A stretch of 64,000 nucleotides of DNA from Citrobacter tructae (GCF_004684345.1 NZ_CP038469.1:4774001-4838000), one strand, 5' to 3'; positions 42,330 through 54,048 are shown, counted from the stretch's first letter. The notes: a model not told the origin generated them from the letters alone. Made by a program: numbers and translations.

Positions 42330-44057
42330 TTAGCAGATTGTTTTTTCTTCAATGAACTTGTTAACCAGCGTCATTAACTCGTCCGTTGTCGGTTGAGCAA
42401 GAGCCTGCTCTGCTAACACCTTCGCATCTTCGAAGTTCGTGTTACGGATAATCTTCTTAATGCGCGGGATAGAAATGGCGCTCATAGAGAATTCGTCCAG
42501 ACCCATCCCCAGCAACAGAAGTGTAGCACGTTCGTCGCCTGCAAGCTCACCACACATGCCGGTCCATTTGCCTTCGGCATGAGAAGCATCAATAACTTGC
42601 TTAATCAGCGTCAGAACAGATGGTGACATCGGTTGGTAAAGGTGGGAAATCATATCATTACCACGGTCAACTGCCAGGGTGTACTGCGTTAAATCATTGG
42701 TGCCGATACTAAAAAAGTCGACTTCTTTGGCTAAATGACGCGCAATGGTTGCCGCAGCCGGTGTTTCCACCATCACGCCAATCTCAATGGTTTCGTCAAA
42801 TGCTTTACCTTCGTCGCGCAGTTCCTGTTTGTAGATTTCGATCTCTTTGCGCAGTGCGCGTACTTCTTCAACAGAGATAATCATCGGGAACATGATGCGC
42901 AGTTTGCCGAAAGCAGAGGCACGCAGGATGGCGCGAACCTGGTCACGCAGGATCTCTTTACGATCCAGCGCGATACGAATAGCACGCCAGCCCAGGAACG
43001 GGTTCTCTTCTTTCGGGAAGTTCATGTACGGCAGTTCTTTATCGCCGCCGATGTCCATGGTACGGACAATGACCGCCTGCGAGCCACAGGCTTCAGCAAC
43101 GGCTTTATACGCAGCAAACTGTTCTTCTTCAGTTGGTAGCGATTCACGGTCCATGAACAGGAATTCAGTACGATACAGACCAACGCCTTCAGCGCCATTA
43201 CGCTCAGCGCCTTCAACGTCACGAACGGTACCGATGTTGGCGCAAACTTCGACCTGATGACCGTCCAGCGTGATGGCTGGCAGATCTTTCAGCTTAGCGA
43301 GTTCCGCTTTCTCGGTGGCAACTTGTTCCTGAACGGCACGCAGTTGCTCAATAACGTCGTTGGTTGGATTGACGTAAACCAGATTGTTTACGGCATCCAG
43401 AATCAGATAGTCGTCGTTTTTCACCTGAGAGGTGACGCTACCGGTACCCACGATGGCAGGCAGCTCCAGAGAACGCGCCATGATTGAGGTGTGGGAGGTA
43501 CGTCCGCCCGCGTCAGTGATGAAACCCAGCACCTTATTCAGGTTCAGCTGTGCGGTTTCTGACGGCGTCAGATCGGCGGCAACCAGGATGACTTCATCCT
43601 GAATAGCGCTCAGATCGATAATTGCCAGACCCAGGATGTTACGCAGCAGGCGTTTACCGATGTCACGTACGTCAGCCGCACGTTCTTTCAGGTATTCATC
43701 ATCCAGCTCTTCCAGAGCGGTGGCCTGACCTTCGATAATTTCATGCGCAGCTGCATCAGCCGTCATGTGCTTATCTTTAATCAGGGCTATGATTTCCTGC
43801 TCCAGCTCCTCATCTTCGAGCAGCATGATATGCCCTTCAAAGATGGCTTCTTTTTCTTCACCGAATGTTTCACCAGCTTTGGTTTTGATCGCTTCCAGTT
43901 GCGCAGATGCCTTGGCACGACCGCTCAGAAAACGTTCAACTTCCTGATCAACCTTGTCGGCAGAAATTTTTTTCCGGTCAATGACGATTTCGTCTTCTTT
44001 CAGCAGCAGTGCCTTGCCGAAAGCGATACCCGGGGATGCTAAAATGCCTGAAATCAT
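42330..44057 (-). CDS. ptsI: PtsI, PTS enzyme I
   Basis: Phosphoenolpyruvate-protein phosphotransferase that starts the PTS chain. 575 residues, the usual length. The phosphohistidine is in GGRTSHTSIMARS (H189 in E. coli numbering), the PEP-binding region reads FSIGTNDLTQYTLAVDR, and the active-site cysteine lies in GMCGELAGD. The start follows AAGGTAGGGTT, 45 bases after the ptsH stop. Confidence 0.98.
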   Translation of the reverse strand: MISGILASPGIAFGKALLLKEDEIVIDRKKISADKVDQEVERFLSGRAKASAQLEAIKTKAGETFGEEKEAIFEGHIMLLEDEELEQEIIALIKDKHMTADAAAHEIIEGQATALEELDDEYLKERAADVRDIGKRLLRNILGLAIIDLSAIQDEVILVAADLTPSETAQLNLNKVLGFITDAGGRTSHTSIMARSLELPAIVGTGSVTSQVKNDDYLILDAVNNLVYVNPTNDVIEQLRAVQEQVATEKAELAKLKDLPAITLDGHQVEVCANIGTVRDVEGAERNGAEGVGLYRTEFLFMDRESLPTEEEQFAAYKAVAEACGSQAVIVRTMDIGGDKELPYMNFPKEENPFLGWRAIRIALDRKEILRDQVRAILRASAFGKLRIMFPMIISVEEVRALRKEIEIYKQELRDEGKAFDETIEIGVMVETPAAATIARHLAKEVDFFSIGTNDLTQYTLAVDRGNDMISHLYQPMSPSVLTLIKQVIDASHAEGKWTGMCGELAGDERATLLLLGMGLDEFSMSAISIPRIKKIIRNTNFEDAKVLAEQALAQPTTDELMTLVNKFIEEKTIC

Positions 44058-44102
44058 AACCCTACCTTACTTGTGACTGATATTAAAAAGAACTCGTTGA
44101 AC

Positions 44103-44360
44103 TTACTCGAGTTCAGCCATCAGTTTAACCAGATGCTCAACTGCTTTCTGCTCGTCTTCGCCTTCTGCGGAAAGGGTTACAACAGTGCCCTGAGTCAGAC
44201 CCAGAGTCTGCAGTTTAAACAGGCTTTTGGCGCTGGCGCTTTTGCCGTTGGAAGTCACAGTGATTTCAGACGTAAAGCCTTTTGCTTCTTTAACGAACTG
44301 AGCAGCAGGGCGAGTATGCAGACCGTTCGGAGCGGTAATGGTAACTTCTTGCTGGAACAT
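44103..44360 (-). CDS. ptsH: PtsH, HPr phosphocarrier protein
   Basis: 85-residue HPr that accepts phosphate from PtsI. Active histidine H15 in NGLHTRPAAQFV; the regulatory-site serine S46 in NGKSASAKSLFKLQ. First gene of ptsHIcrr. The start follows TTGGGGAAATATA, a moderate ribosome site. Confidence 0.98.
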   Translation of the reverse strand: MFQQEVTITAPNGLHTRPAAQFVKEAKGFTSEITVTSNGKSASAKSLFKLQTLGLTQGTVVTLSAEGEDEQKAVEHLVKLMAELE

Positions 44361-44743
44361 TATATTTCCCCAACTTATAGGTTTAGTGTTGTGGAACTAA
44401 AGTCTAGCCTGGCGGTTCAACTTTAGCCTGTATTGTTAGCGTCGACGTAAACAGGACGCGACACAAAAGGAGTTCGGTGCAATCCGTTGCGGGCAACTTC
44501 TTGCCGCTGACGTTTCTTTCGTCATTAAACATTATGCCGCGAAAGGAAGAGTTGAACCAAATCATAAAATCGATTCAGCTTGCGCTTTTCCTGTAACGAT
44601 TAATTTCGCGCATCAAAATAATTAGTTTGGTTAAATACCAGTTCCGGCGGGTTGAATCAATGCCAGGTGGGTTGAAACTTTGAAGCAGGCCACAAAAAAG
44701 CACCCGAAAGGGTGCTTTTTTACGCGTTTTTAACATGCTGGCA
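44361..44743. other. Spacer between cysK and ptsH
   Basis: 383 bases between the cysK stop and the ptsH start, both genes on the minus strand. It contains the cysK terminator at its cysK side and the ptsH promoter/leader region at its ptsH side. The ptsH promoters and CRP sites known from E. coli should lie here, but I cannot place them by eye. No small gene with a ribosome site was seen. Confidence 0.7.
44694..44721 (-). terminator. cysK terminator (symmetrical, can act both ways)
   Basis: Perfect stem AAAAAAGCACCC/GGGTGCTTTTTT with loop GAAA. T-runs on both strands mean it can stop transcription in either direction. It lies 22 bases beyond the cysK stop. Confidence 0.95.
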
Positions 44744-45715
44744 TTACTGTTGCAGTTCTTTCTCAGTGAAGAGATCGGCAAACAGTGCAGTGCTCAGATA
44801 ACGCTCACCCGATGACGGTAGAATAACCACTATATTCTTATTGGTAAAGGATTCATCTTCCTGGAGCTTAAGCGCGGCAGCAACCGCAGCCCCCGAAGAG
44901 ATACCTGCCAGAATACCTTCTTCTTCCATCAATCGACGCGCGGTAGAGATTGCTTCGTCATTGGTGATGGCGACCACTTTATCAATCAGCTTCAGATCGA
45001 GGTTGCCAGGAATGAAACCGGCACCAATCCCCTGAATTTTGTGCGGGCCTGGCTTAAGCTCAACGCCTGCCAGCGCCTGAGCGATAACCGGAGAATCTGT
45101 CGGCTCTACGGCAACGGTGATCAAATCCGTTTTGCCTTTGGTTCCTTTAATGTAGCGGGTTACGCCGGTCAGCGTACCGCCGGTTCCGACGCCGGAAATA
45201 AACACATCCACCTGACCATCGGTATCTTCCCAGATTTCCGGACCGGTGGTTTTTTCGTGGATTTCCGGGTTGGCCGGGTTGCTGAACTGCTGAAGCAGCA
45301 GGAATTTTTCCGGATCGCTGGCGACGATTTCTTCCGCTTTTTGAATCGCGCCCTTCATGCCTTTTGCGCCTTCGGTCAGCACCAGATTTGCGCCCAGCGC
45401 TTTCAGCAGCTTACGACGCTCAATGCTCATGGTTTCCGGCATCGTCAGCGTCAGTTTGTAGCCACGCGCGGCGGCCACATAGGCCAGCGCAATACCGGTG
45501 TTGCCGCTGGTCGGTTCAACCAGTTCAACGCCCGGTTTCAGTACTCCACGTTTTTCGGCATCCCAAATCATGTTGGCACCGATACGGCATTTGACGCTAA
45601 AGCTCGGGTTGCGTGATTCTACCTTCGCCAGAATGCGTCCGTTACCGATACGGTTCAGTCGAACCAGCGGCGTATGACCGATAGTCAGCGAGTTGTCTTC
45701 AAAAATCTTACTCAT
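44744..45715 (-). CDS. cysK: CysK, O-acetylserine sulfhydrylase A
   Basis: Main cysteine synthase, PLP-dependent, using sulfide. 323 residues. The PLP lysine is K42 counting Met1 (SFSVKCRIGAN); phosphate loop TSGNTGIALAYVAA; C-terminal GISSGAAVAAALKL. The last residues do not matter for catalysis. In enterics it also binds CysE through its active site. Upstream sequence resembles the E. coli CysB-controlled promoter. Confidence 0.98.
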   Translation of the reverse strand: MSKIFEDNSLTIGHTPLVRLNRIGNGRILAKVESRNPSFSVKCRIGANMIWDAEKRGVLKPGVELVEPTSGNTGIALAYVAAARGYKLTLTMPETMSIERRKLLKALGANLVLTEGAKGMKGAIQKAEEIVASDPEKFLLLQQFSNPANPEIHEKTTGPEIWEDTDGQVDVFISGVGTGGTLTGVTRYIKGTKGKTDLITVAVEPTDSPVIAQALAGVELKPGPHKIQGIGAGFIPGNLDLKLIDKVVAITNDEAISTARRLMEEEGILAGISSGAAVAAALKLQEDESFTNKNIVVILPSSGERYLSTALFADLFTEKELQQ

Positions 45716-45734
45716 GGCCTGTCCTTAACTGTAT

Positions 45735-45830
45735 GAAATTGGGATACCACTTCAGCATACCTGTTGAGAAAGTATGGGGAAGTAAGGAATTCGCATATCT
45801 ATATGCTGATGAGAAATAATGCGTTGCAGT
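45735..45830 (-). promoter_or_regulatory. cysK promoter region (CysB-type)
   Basis: Read on the minus strand the region includes CATATAGATATGCGAATTCC, TTACTTCCCCATAC, a possible -10 element TATGCT, and ATCCCAATTTCATACAG before the start. It closely follows the E. coli cysK promoter as I recall it. CysB control is inferred. Confidence 0.5.
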
Positions 45831-45840
45831 ATGGAATAAG

Positions 45841-45862
45841 AGCGGGCATAAGACTGCCCGCT
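45841..45862 (-). terminator. cysZ terminator
   Basis: 8-base stem AGCGGGCA/TGCCCGCT with a 6-base loop, 16 bases beyond the cysZ stop and followed on the minus strand by a short TCTTATT run. Moderately strong. Confidence 0.75.
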
Positions 45863-45878
45863 TTTACACAATTTTGCA

Positions 45879-46640
45879 TTACTTCCATAACGCGTGATTA
45901 GCACGATAGCAATCTACCCACATCGCGGTGGCACCGCATACGGCAACCGGCATAATAAACATGTTGAGCACTGGGATCAGAGTGAACAGGCTGGTCAGCG
46001 CCCCAAACTGCATATTGGTGACTTTGCGCGTGCGCAGGGCGCTGCGCATTTCTTTGAAGGGCACTTTATGGTTATCAAACGGGTAATCGCAATATTGAAT
46101 AGCCAGCATCCACGCGCTGAACAGGAACCACAATACCGGTGCGACGGTCTGTCCAATACCGGGGATAAAATAGAGGAGCAGCAACACGAAGGCGCGCGGA
46201 AGGTACCATGCCAGCTTTTGCCATTCGCGTTTCATAATGCGCGGAACATCTTTCATGATGCCAAGCACGCCGGTGTCGGGCGGGGTTGCGCCAGTCAGGC
46301 GAGCTTCCAGTTGTTCTGCCAGCAAGCCGTTAAACGGTGCGGCAATCCAGTTTGCGATGGTGGAGAAAAAGTAGCCAAACACTAACAGTACGGAAAGGGT
46401 CACAATGGGCCACAGCAAATAGCTGAGCCACTGTAGCCAGTCCGGAACATAACTCATCAGGGCAGGGATCCAGCTATCCAGTTGGGTGAATAACCACCAA
46501 AATGCGCCGCCCATCAGCAGAATGTTCACCAGTAAAGGCAGGAGAACAAAGCGACGGATCCCCGGTTGGCTGATGAGCTTCCATCCCTGAGAAAAGTAAT
46601 AAAAACCGCTGCGTGGTACAATTGCAGATAATGAAACCAT
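45879..46640 (-). CDS. cysZ: CysZ, sulfate transporter
   Basis: Inner-membrane sulfate uptake protein of 253 residues. Start ATG 46640 (MVSLSAIVPRSGFYYFSQGWKL) follows AAGGAGCACGTCC; a longer frame from 46760 adds 40 hydrophilic residues absent from the family. Hydrophobic stretches at about 25-50, 65-95, 140-175 and 205-235. It belongs to the sulfur cluster with neighbouring cysK and diverges from zipA. Confidence 0.95.
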   Translation of the reverse strand: MVSLSAIVPRSGFYYFSQGWKLISQPGIRRFVLLPLLVNILLMGGAFWWLFTQLDSWIPALMSYVPDWLQWLSYLLWPIVTLSVLLVFGYFFSTIANWIAAPFNGLLAEQLEARLTGATPPDTGVLGIMKDVPRIMKREWQKLAWYLPRAFVLLLLYFIPGIGQTVAPVLWFLFSAWMLAIQYCDYPFDNHKVPFKEMRSALRTRKVTNMQFGALTSLFTLIPVLNMFIMPVAVCGATAMWVDCYRANHALWK

Positions 46641-46870
46641 AGTCGGGACGTGCTCCTTGTAATCTAAGTCCGGGTCAACTTTGTGTATCTTACCGGGTTG
46701 TTGAGCCTTAGGCTGTTCGGAAATGTTCGAAAAAACAGCAAAAAGCACGATTTTATTCATCTTTATGCTGTGAAAGCCAAGAGTACACTTGCACTAGACG
46801 TAATCGGCAAATACTCTTAGTGAGTAAATGTTTGCCGTGGTGGCAAGGTGTTAGAACAACAGAGAATATA

Positions 46871-47854
46871 ATGATGCAGGATTTGCGTCTGATATTAATC
46901 ATTGTTGGCGCGATCGCCATAATCGCTTTACTGGTACATGGTTTCTGGACTAGCCGTAAAGAACGGTCTTCTATATTCCGCGATCGCCCACTGAAACGCA
47001 TGAAGTCTAAACGTGATGACGAGGATTCTATCGACGACAACGTCGAGGAAGACGAAGGCGTGGGCGAAGTTCGCGTGCATCGCGTGAATCATGCTCCCGG
47101 CAACGTGCAGGAACATGGTGTTCCTCCTCAGCCGCCGCAGCACCAGTACCAGCCGCCTTATGCGTCTGCTCAGCCGCGCCAACCCGCGCAGCAACCTGCT
47201 GAAACGCAGGTGCCGCCGCAGCATGTTCAGCCTGTGCAGCAGCCTGTACAACAGCATCAGCCTGTACAGCAGCCGATGCAACATCAACCCGTTGCTCCGC
47301 AGGTTCAGCAGCCAGTACAGCCAGCACCGCAGCCAGTGCCGCAGACCTTCCAGCCAGCGGAGCCTGTCGCTGAACAGCAACCGCAGCCTGAGCCGGTCGT
47401 TGAGCCTGCGCCCGTTGCCGAAAAACCGCAGCCTAAAGAGACGGTCATTATTATGAACGTTGCGGCCCATCATGGCAGCGAGCTCAACGGTGAAGTGCTG
47501 CTCAACAGTATTCAGCAGGCGGGCTTTAAATTTGGCGACATGAATATTTTCCATCGTCATTTGAGCCCCGATGGTAGCGGTCCGTCACTGTTCAGCCTGG
47601 CAAACATGGTTAATCCGGGGACGTTTGACCCTGAGATGACCGGTGATTTCACCACCCCAGGCGTCACTATCTTTATGCAGGTGCCGTCCTACGGCGACGA
47701 GCTGCAAAACTTTAAGCTGATGCTGCAGTCCGCACAGCACATCGCTGATGAAGTGGGTGGTGTGGTGCTCGACGATCAACGTCGTATGATGACGCCGCAG
47801 AAACTGCGCGAGTATCAGGATCGCATCCGCGACGTTAAAGAATCTCACGCCTGA
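46871..47854 (+). CDS. zipA: ZipA, essential division protein that anchors FtsZ
   Basis: 327 residues from ATG 46871 (MMQDLRLILIIVGAIAIIALL). A single N-terminal membrane helix (residues ~6-26) is followed by a charged region (RKERSS...KRDDEDS), a Pro/Gln-rich flexible linker (about 80-185, many QPVQQP units) and the C-terminal FtsZ-binding domain (ETVIIMNVAAHHGSELNG to the end). The longer frame from 46820 precedes the known start. It is divergent from cysZ and upstream of ligA, the usual arrangement. Confidence 0.97.
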   Translation: MMQDLRLILIIVGAIAIIALLVHGFWTSRKERSSIFRDRPLKRMKSKRDDEDSIDDNVEEDEGVGEVRVHRVNHAPGNVQEHGVPPQPPQHQYQPPYASAQPRQPAQQPAETQVPPQHVQPVQQPVQQHQPVQQPMQHQPVAPQVQQPVQPAPQPVPQTFQPAEPVAEQQPQPEPVVEPAPVAEKPQPKETVIIMNVAAHHGSELNGEVLLNSIQQAGFKFGDMNIFHRHLSPDGSGPSLFSLANMVNPGTFDPEMTGDFTTPGVTIFMQVPSYGDELQNFKLMLQSAQHIADEVGGVVLDDQRRMMTPQKLREYQDRIRDVKESHA

Positions 47855-47883
47855 TTTTCCTCTGGTGTGACATCCCCTTTCTG

Positions 47884-47908
47884 AACCCCCGCCTGTCGGG
47901 GGTTTTTT
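47884..47908 (+). terminator. Terminator between zipA and ligA
   Basis: Stem CCCCC/GGGGG extended by AA/TT pairing, loop GCCTGTC, then TTTTTT. It lies 30 bases after zipA and 17 bases before ligA. Confidence 0.88.
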
Positions 47909-47922
47909 ATCATTGATGGTGC

Positions 47923-49941
<2,019 letters not shown>

Positions 49942-49942
49942 G

Positions 49943-50161
49943 ATGGAAAAAGAGCAGCTGGTTGACATCGCCAATACCGTGATGCCTTTTGGTAAATATA
50001 AAGGGCGTCGGCTGATTGATGTGCCGGAAGAGTATCTGTTGTGGTTTGCCCGTAAGGATGAATTTCCACCGGGCAAACTGGGCGAGCTGATGCAAATCAC
50101 GCTGCTGATTAAAACCGAGGGACTGACGCAGCTGGTCCAGCCCCTGAAACGCCCACTTTAA
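49943..50161 (+). CDS. ypeB: YpeB, DUF3820 small protein
   Basis: 72-residue soluble protein (MEKEQLVDIANTVMPFGKYKGRRLIDVPEEYLLWFARK), matching E. coli YpeB closely. It starts one base after the ligA stop, so it is co-expressed with ligA. Function unknown; the PFGKYKG motif is shared with putative quorum-sensing/nuclease-associated DUF3820 proteins. Its stop overlaps convergent yfeH by four bases. Confidence 0.92.
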   Translation: MEKEQLVDIANTVMPFGKYKGRRLIDVPEEYLLWFARKDEFPPGKLGELMQITLLIKTEGLTQLVQPLKRPL

Positions 50162-51156
50162 GCCTTTGCGGCGCGGCCTTCTCGCTGCGCCTGCAATGCG
50201 TCAGTCTGTCGCTTATAGCGACGTGCCAGCACCGCACAGACCATCAGCTGAATTTGATGGAAGATCATCAACGGCAGCACCATCATGCCGATCACCGACG
50301 TTGGGAACAGAATGTTTGCCATGGGGATCCCGTTCGCCAGGCTCTTTTTCGACCCGCAGAATACAATGGTGATTTCATCGGCTTTATTGAAGCCGCATTT
50401 ACGCGCCACAAAGACGTTAATTCCGATCACGATGGCCAGCAGCACGATGCTGACTACCACGATGAACAGCAGTGAACCGACTCCCACTTTGTGCCAGATC
50501 CCATTCACAACGGCTTCGCTGAAGGCGGAGTAAACTACCAGCAGAATCGAAGACTGGTCCGTTTTGGCGATCCATTTTTTATGGCGTGCTACCCAGTTAC
50601 CAATCCATGGACGTGAAAGATGCCCCAGCACGAACGGTAGCAGTAGCTGTAGCATGATTTTACCGACCTGCTCGAGGCTGCCTTCTGCGCCATGCATATT
50701 CATCACCAGCCCAACCAGCAGCGGTGAGAGAAAAATACCCAGCAGGCTGGAGGCCGAGGCGGAGCATACAGCGGCGGCAACGTTACCGCCTGCCAGCGAC
50801 GTAAAGGCGATAGCTGACTGCACCGTAGCCGGCAAAATGCACAGGTACAGGAAACCGGTGTACAGCATGGGATCCACGTTAACCGGTGCCCACCAGGCAA
50901 ACAGCACGCCCAGCACCGGGAATACAACAAAGGTGCTGCACATGACCCACAGATGCAAACGCCAGTGGCTGCCACCGGCAATAATGGCTTCTCGTGAGAG
51001 CTTTGCCCCGTGCATAAAAAACAGCAGGGCAATCGCGGCGGTGGTTAAACCTTCAAAGAAAGGGACAAATCCGCCCTCGGCGGGAAAAAAGGATGCCAGC
51101 AATACGACGGTAATCAGCGTTAGCGTGAACGGATCGAGGATACGAAAAAGTTTCAT
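50158..51156 (-). CDS. yfeH: YfeH, bile acid:sodium symporter family (SBF-like) membrane protein
   Basis: 332-residue inner-membrane protein with about ten helices, of the putative Na+-dependent transporter (P7/SBF-like) family. Typical segments: LASFFPAEGG, LFFMHGAKLSREAI, PATVQSAIAFTSLAGGNVAAAVCSASASSLLGIFLSPLL, and IVFCGSKKSLANGIPMANILF. The substrate is unknown. It is divergent from the LysR gene yfeR, which probably controls it. Confidence 0.92.
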   Translation of the reverse strand: MKLFRILDPFTLTLITVVLLASFFPAEGGFVPFFEGLTTAAIALLFFMHGAKLSREAIIAGGSHWRLHLWVMCSTFVVFPVLGVLFAWWAPVNVDPMLYTGFLYLCILPATVQSAIAFTSLAGGNVAAAVCSASASSLLGIFLSPLLVGLVMNMHGAEGSLEQVGKIMLQLLLPFVLGHLSRPWIGNWVARHKKWIAKTDQSSILLVVYSAFSEAVVNGIWHKVGVGSLLFIVVVSIVLLAIVIGINVFVARKCGFNKADEITIVFCGSKKSLANGIPMANILFPTSVIGMMVLPLMIFHQIQLMVCAVLARRYKRQTDALQAQREGRAAKA

Positions 51157-51245
51157 AAATGCTCCTGGAATTCGGTCGCAATAGTTTGCGTTTTTCCATT
51201 TGAGAAATAAAATTGATTTATTGCATCTATATATGAATTAAATCG

Positions 51246-52172
51246 ATGAATTATTCTCTGCGTCAGCTACGTATCTTTGTCACCGTCGCTCAGGCCAAAA
51301 GCTTTAGCCGGGCTGGGGATATCATCGGCTTAAGCCAGTCGGCGGTCAGCCACAGCATAAAAGAGCTGGAAGGACAAACGGGCGTGCGTTTGTTGGATCG
51401 TACCACGCGAGAAGTAGTGCTGACCGAAGCCGGGCAACAGCTGGCAGCACGACTGGAGCGTATTCTGGATGAACTGCACAGCACGCTACGCGAAGCCGGG
51501 CAGGTGGGTACGCAGCTCACTGGTACGGTGCGTGTGGCGGCCAGTCAGACGATTTCCGCGCATCTCATTCCACAATGTATTGCGCAGAGCAATGCGTTTT
51601 ATCCGGCTATCGATTTCGTCCTGCACGACAGGCCGCAGCAGTGGGTGCTGGAAAGCATTCGTCAGGGGGAAGTGGATTTCGGCATTGTTATTGATCCTGG
51701 CGCTGCGACGGACCTGCAGTGTGAAGCGGTGTTGTCGGAACCCTTCCTGCTGCTATGCCGGGAGGATCATCCCTTAGCCGGACGGGAGTGGGTTAACTGG
51801 CAGGATCTCCTGCATGAACGCCTGGTGTTGCAGGATTACGCTTCCGGTAGCCGACCGCTGATTGATGCCGCGCTGGCCCATTTCTCCATTGATGCCAACA
51901 TTGTGCAGGAGATAGGTCACCCGGCGACGCTGTTTCCGATGGTGGAGGCGGGGATTGGTATCAGCGTGCTGCCTGCACTGGCGCTACCGTTGCCACAGGG
52001 AAGTCATTTACAGGTCAAGCGATTGACGCCGGTGGTGGAACGGCAGTTGATGCTGGCGCGACGCAAAAACCGATCGTTATCGACCGCCGCTCAGGCGCTG
52101 TGGGATGTAGTGCGTACGCAGGCCAGTGAATTAACTGCTGGCCGCGCACGCGATCCGCTCTATCAAATCTAA
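51246..52172 (+). CDS. yfeR: YfeR, LysR-type transcriptional regulator
   Basis: 308 residues with the N-terminal HTH (LRQLRIFVTVAQAKSFSRAGDIIGLSQSAVSHSIKELE) and a substrate-binding C-domain. In Salmonella YfeR affects yfeH expression in response to osmolarity. It is divergent from yfeH with a 89-base shared promoter region, the classic LysR arrangement. Confidence 0.93.
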   Translation: MNYSLRQLRIFVTVAQAKSFSRAGDIIGLSQSAVSHSIKELEGQTGVRLLDRTTREVVLTEAGQQLAARLERILDELHSTLREAGQVGTQLTGTVRVAASQTISAHLIPQCIAQSNAFYPAIDFVLHDRPQQWVLESIRQGEVDFGIVIDPGAATDLQCEAVLSEPFLLLCREDHPLAGREWVNWQDLLHERLVLQDYASGSRPLIDAALAHFSIDANIVQEIGHPATLFPMVEAGIGISVLPALALPLPQGSHLQVKRLTPVVERQLMLARRKNRSLSTAAQALWDVVRTQASELTAGRARDPLYQI

Positions 52173-52193
52173 CTATCTGGCTGGCATAATGCG

Positions 52194-52958
52194 TTAAAAC
52201 AGGTATTTGATGGAGTAAATAATGCCGTCCTGCAGGAAGGATTCTCCCAGTTTATTATCGGCGTAGCGGTATTGAATCCCGGCTGTCAGATGAGGGGTAG
52301 CATTCCACCAGAATGCGATCGCGCCATTAATGCCGTCTTTACCACCATTACCTGCAGCGTAGGTTGTGTCACGGTCAAATTCGTACTCATTCCAGTTAGT
52401 CACACTGAATTTCTCACTGCCCAGCAAGAAGCTATATCCGGCCACCCAACCCATTACATAACCGTTATCCCCTGTGTAATAGGTCTGGTCGGTATAGCGT
52501 TTGGCAAAGAAGGGTTTAAACCAGTAGCCGTTACCTGTGAAGTTATAGCCCAAACCATAGAGAAACATATCATCATGAAAGTTAGCGCGATTCGGTGAGC
52601 CGTAAGTCCCATAGGCGTGGAGATAGAGGTTTAGCCCCGTATCCCCCAGATAGATGCGGTTGGTATTTTTGAAGGTGTAGCGCTGTTCGCTACCGGGTTT
52701 TGCGTGACGGGCGTTGTAGAAATTCTCCCAGTCGAAGAATCCGTACATTTCCCCCCAGCTAAAGTTTGCACCACCTTCAAGTTCAAGATAGCCAAAATCA
52801 TCTTTATGGGATTTCTTACTGGTTCTTTCCGTGGTGTCTGATGTCCAGTCGAGGTAATGCAGACCAATATCGGCGAAACCGCCTTTAAATTCCGCATGGG
52901 ATAGCGCGGGAATAATCAGTAAAGAAGAGAGTGCCAGAGTGAGAAGCTGTTTTTTCAT
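52194..52958 (-). CDS. yfeN: YfeN, Tsx-like outer-membrane channel
   Basis: 254 residues with a Sec signal peptide (MKKQLLTLALSSLLIIPALSHA). The mature protein has alternating aromatic beta-strands and ends in phenylalanine (YSIKYLF), the usual outer-membrane barrel terminus. It belongs to the nucleoside-specific channel (Tsx/OmpK) family. It is divergent from xapA, so it is a likely outer-membrane entry route for xanthosine or related nucleosides; that substrate is inferred from context. Confidence 0.9.
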   Translation of the reverse strand: MKKQLLTLALSSLLIIPALSHAEFKGGFADIGLHYLDWTSDTTERTSKKSHKDDFGYLELEGGANFSWGEMYGFFDWENFYNARHAKPGSEQRYTFKNTNRIYLGDTGLNLYLHAYGTYGSPNRANFHDDMFLYGLGYNFTGNGYWFKPFFAKRYTDQTYYTGDNGYVMGWVAGYSFLLGSEKFSVTNWNEYEFDRDTTYAAGNGGKDGINGAIAFWWNATPHLTAGIQYRYADNKLGESFLQDGIIYSIKYLF

Positions 52959-53214
52959 CGCATATTTTCCTATGCCGATTTTTATTAATGGTTTAACGAA
53001 TAAACGGGAAATTTATAAGAATAAAATCGGCATATTGTTAATACGAAAAACAAACAACCACCAATACTGTTTTGTCCAGGCATTAATACAGAATGAATCT
53101 AAATCCACCGATATCGAATGACTATTGATAGGGCATGAAAAGTGTATTGGTCAGCATGGTATGAACGTCGTTATAAAAAGGAGTCAAATTTAACCTGATA
53201 GAAAAAGGATATTT

Positions 53215-54048
53215 ATGCCTCACGCTCTCTTTTCTCATAATCCTGAGTATTGTGTTGATATTATTCGTGCGCACAAACCGGAGTTTACCCCGCGAGTTGC
53301 GTTTATTTTAGGTTCCGGGCTTGGTGCGCTGGCAGAGCAAATTGAGAATGCGGTCGCCATTTCCTATGAAAAACTACCCGGTTTTCCTGTCAGCACCATC
53401 CACGGACACGCAGGGGAACTGGTGCTCGGTCATCTGGCAGGTGTGCCTGTCGCCTGCATGAAAGGGCGTGGTCATTTCTATGAAGGCCGGGGTATGACCA
53501 TCATGACTGACGCGATTCGTACTCTAAAATTATTGGGTTGTGAATTGCTGTTCTGCACCAATGCTGCGGGGTCTTTGCGCCCAGAAGTCGGCCCGGGAAG
53601 TCTGGTGGCGTTACGCGATCATATCAACACGATGCCAGGTACGCCGATGGTAGGTGCGAATGATGATCGTTTTGGCGATCGCTTCTTCTCGCTGGCAAAT
53701 GCTTATGATGCAAATTACCGCTCTATTCTCCAGACCGTTGCGGCAGAAGAGGGGTTCCCTCTCACCGAAGGCGTATTTGTTTCTTATCCGGGGCCGAACT
53801 TCGAAACGGCGGCAGAAATTCGTATGATGCAGATTATTGGCGGCGACGTGGTAGGGATGTCCGTTGTGCCGGAAGTGATAACCGCTCGTCATTGCGGTCT
53901 CAACGTTGTTGCAGTATCCGCGATTACCAATCTGGCGGAGGGGCTGGGCGATGTAAAACTCTCCCATGCGCAAACCCTGGCTGCGGCGGAACTTTCGCGA
54001 CAGAACTTTATCAATCTTATTTGCGGCTTTCTGCGCAAAATTGCCTGA
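53215..54048 (+). CDS. xapA: XapA, xanthosine/purine nucleoside phosphorylase
   Basis: Splits xanthosine, inosine and guanosine to base plus ribose-1-phosphate. 277 residues of the trimeric PNP family. Signature motifs: GSGLGALAEQI near residue 31, STIHGHAGELVLG, CTNAAGSLRPEVGPGSLVALRDHIN and TYPGPNFE-like VSYPGPNFETAAEIRMM. The start follows AAAAAGGATATTT. First gene of xapAB, divergent from yfeN. Confidence 0.96.
   Translation: MPHALFSHNPEYCVDIIRAHKPEFTPRVAFILGSGLGALAEQIENAVAISYEKLPGFPVSTIHGHAGELVLGHLAGVPVACMKGRGHFYEGRGMTIMTDAIRTLKLLGCELLFCTNAAGSLRPEVGPGSLVALRDHINTMPGTPMVGANDDRFGDRFFSLANAYDANYRSILQTVAAEEGFPLTEGVFVSYPGPNFETAAEIRMMQIIGGDVVGMSVVPEVITARHCGLNVVAVSAITNLAEGLGDVKLSHAQTLAAAELSRQNFINLICGFLRKIA

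Noticed and set aside
44575..44781. 68-codon minus frame between cysK and ptsH
   Set aside because: It runs through the cysK terminator and into the cysK coding end, so it is not a gene.
47110..47400. CAG/CCG-rich repetitive tract
   Set aside because: It is the Pro/Gln-rich linker of ZipA, a normal feature of that protein, not a separate repeat element.
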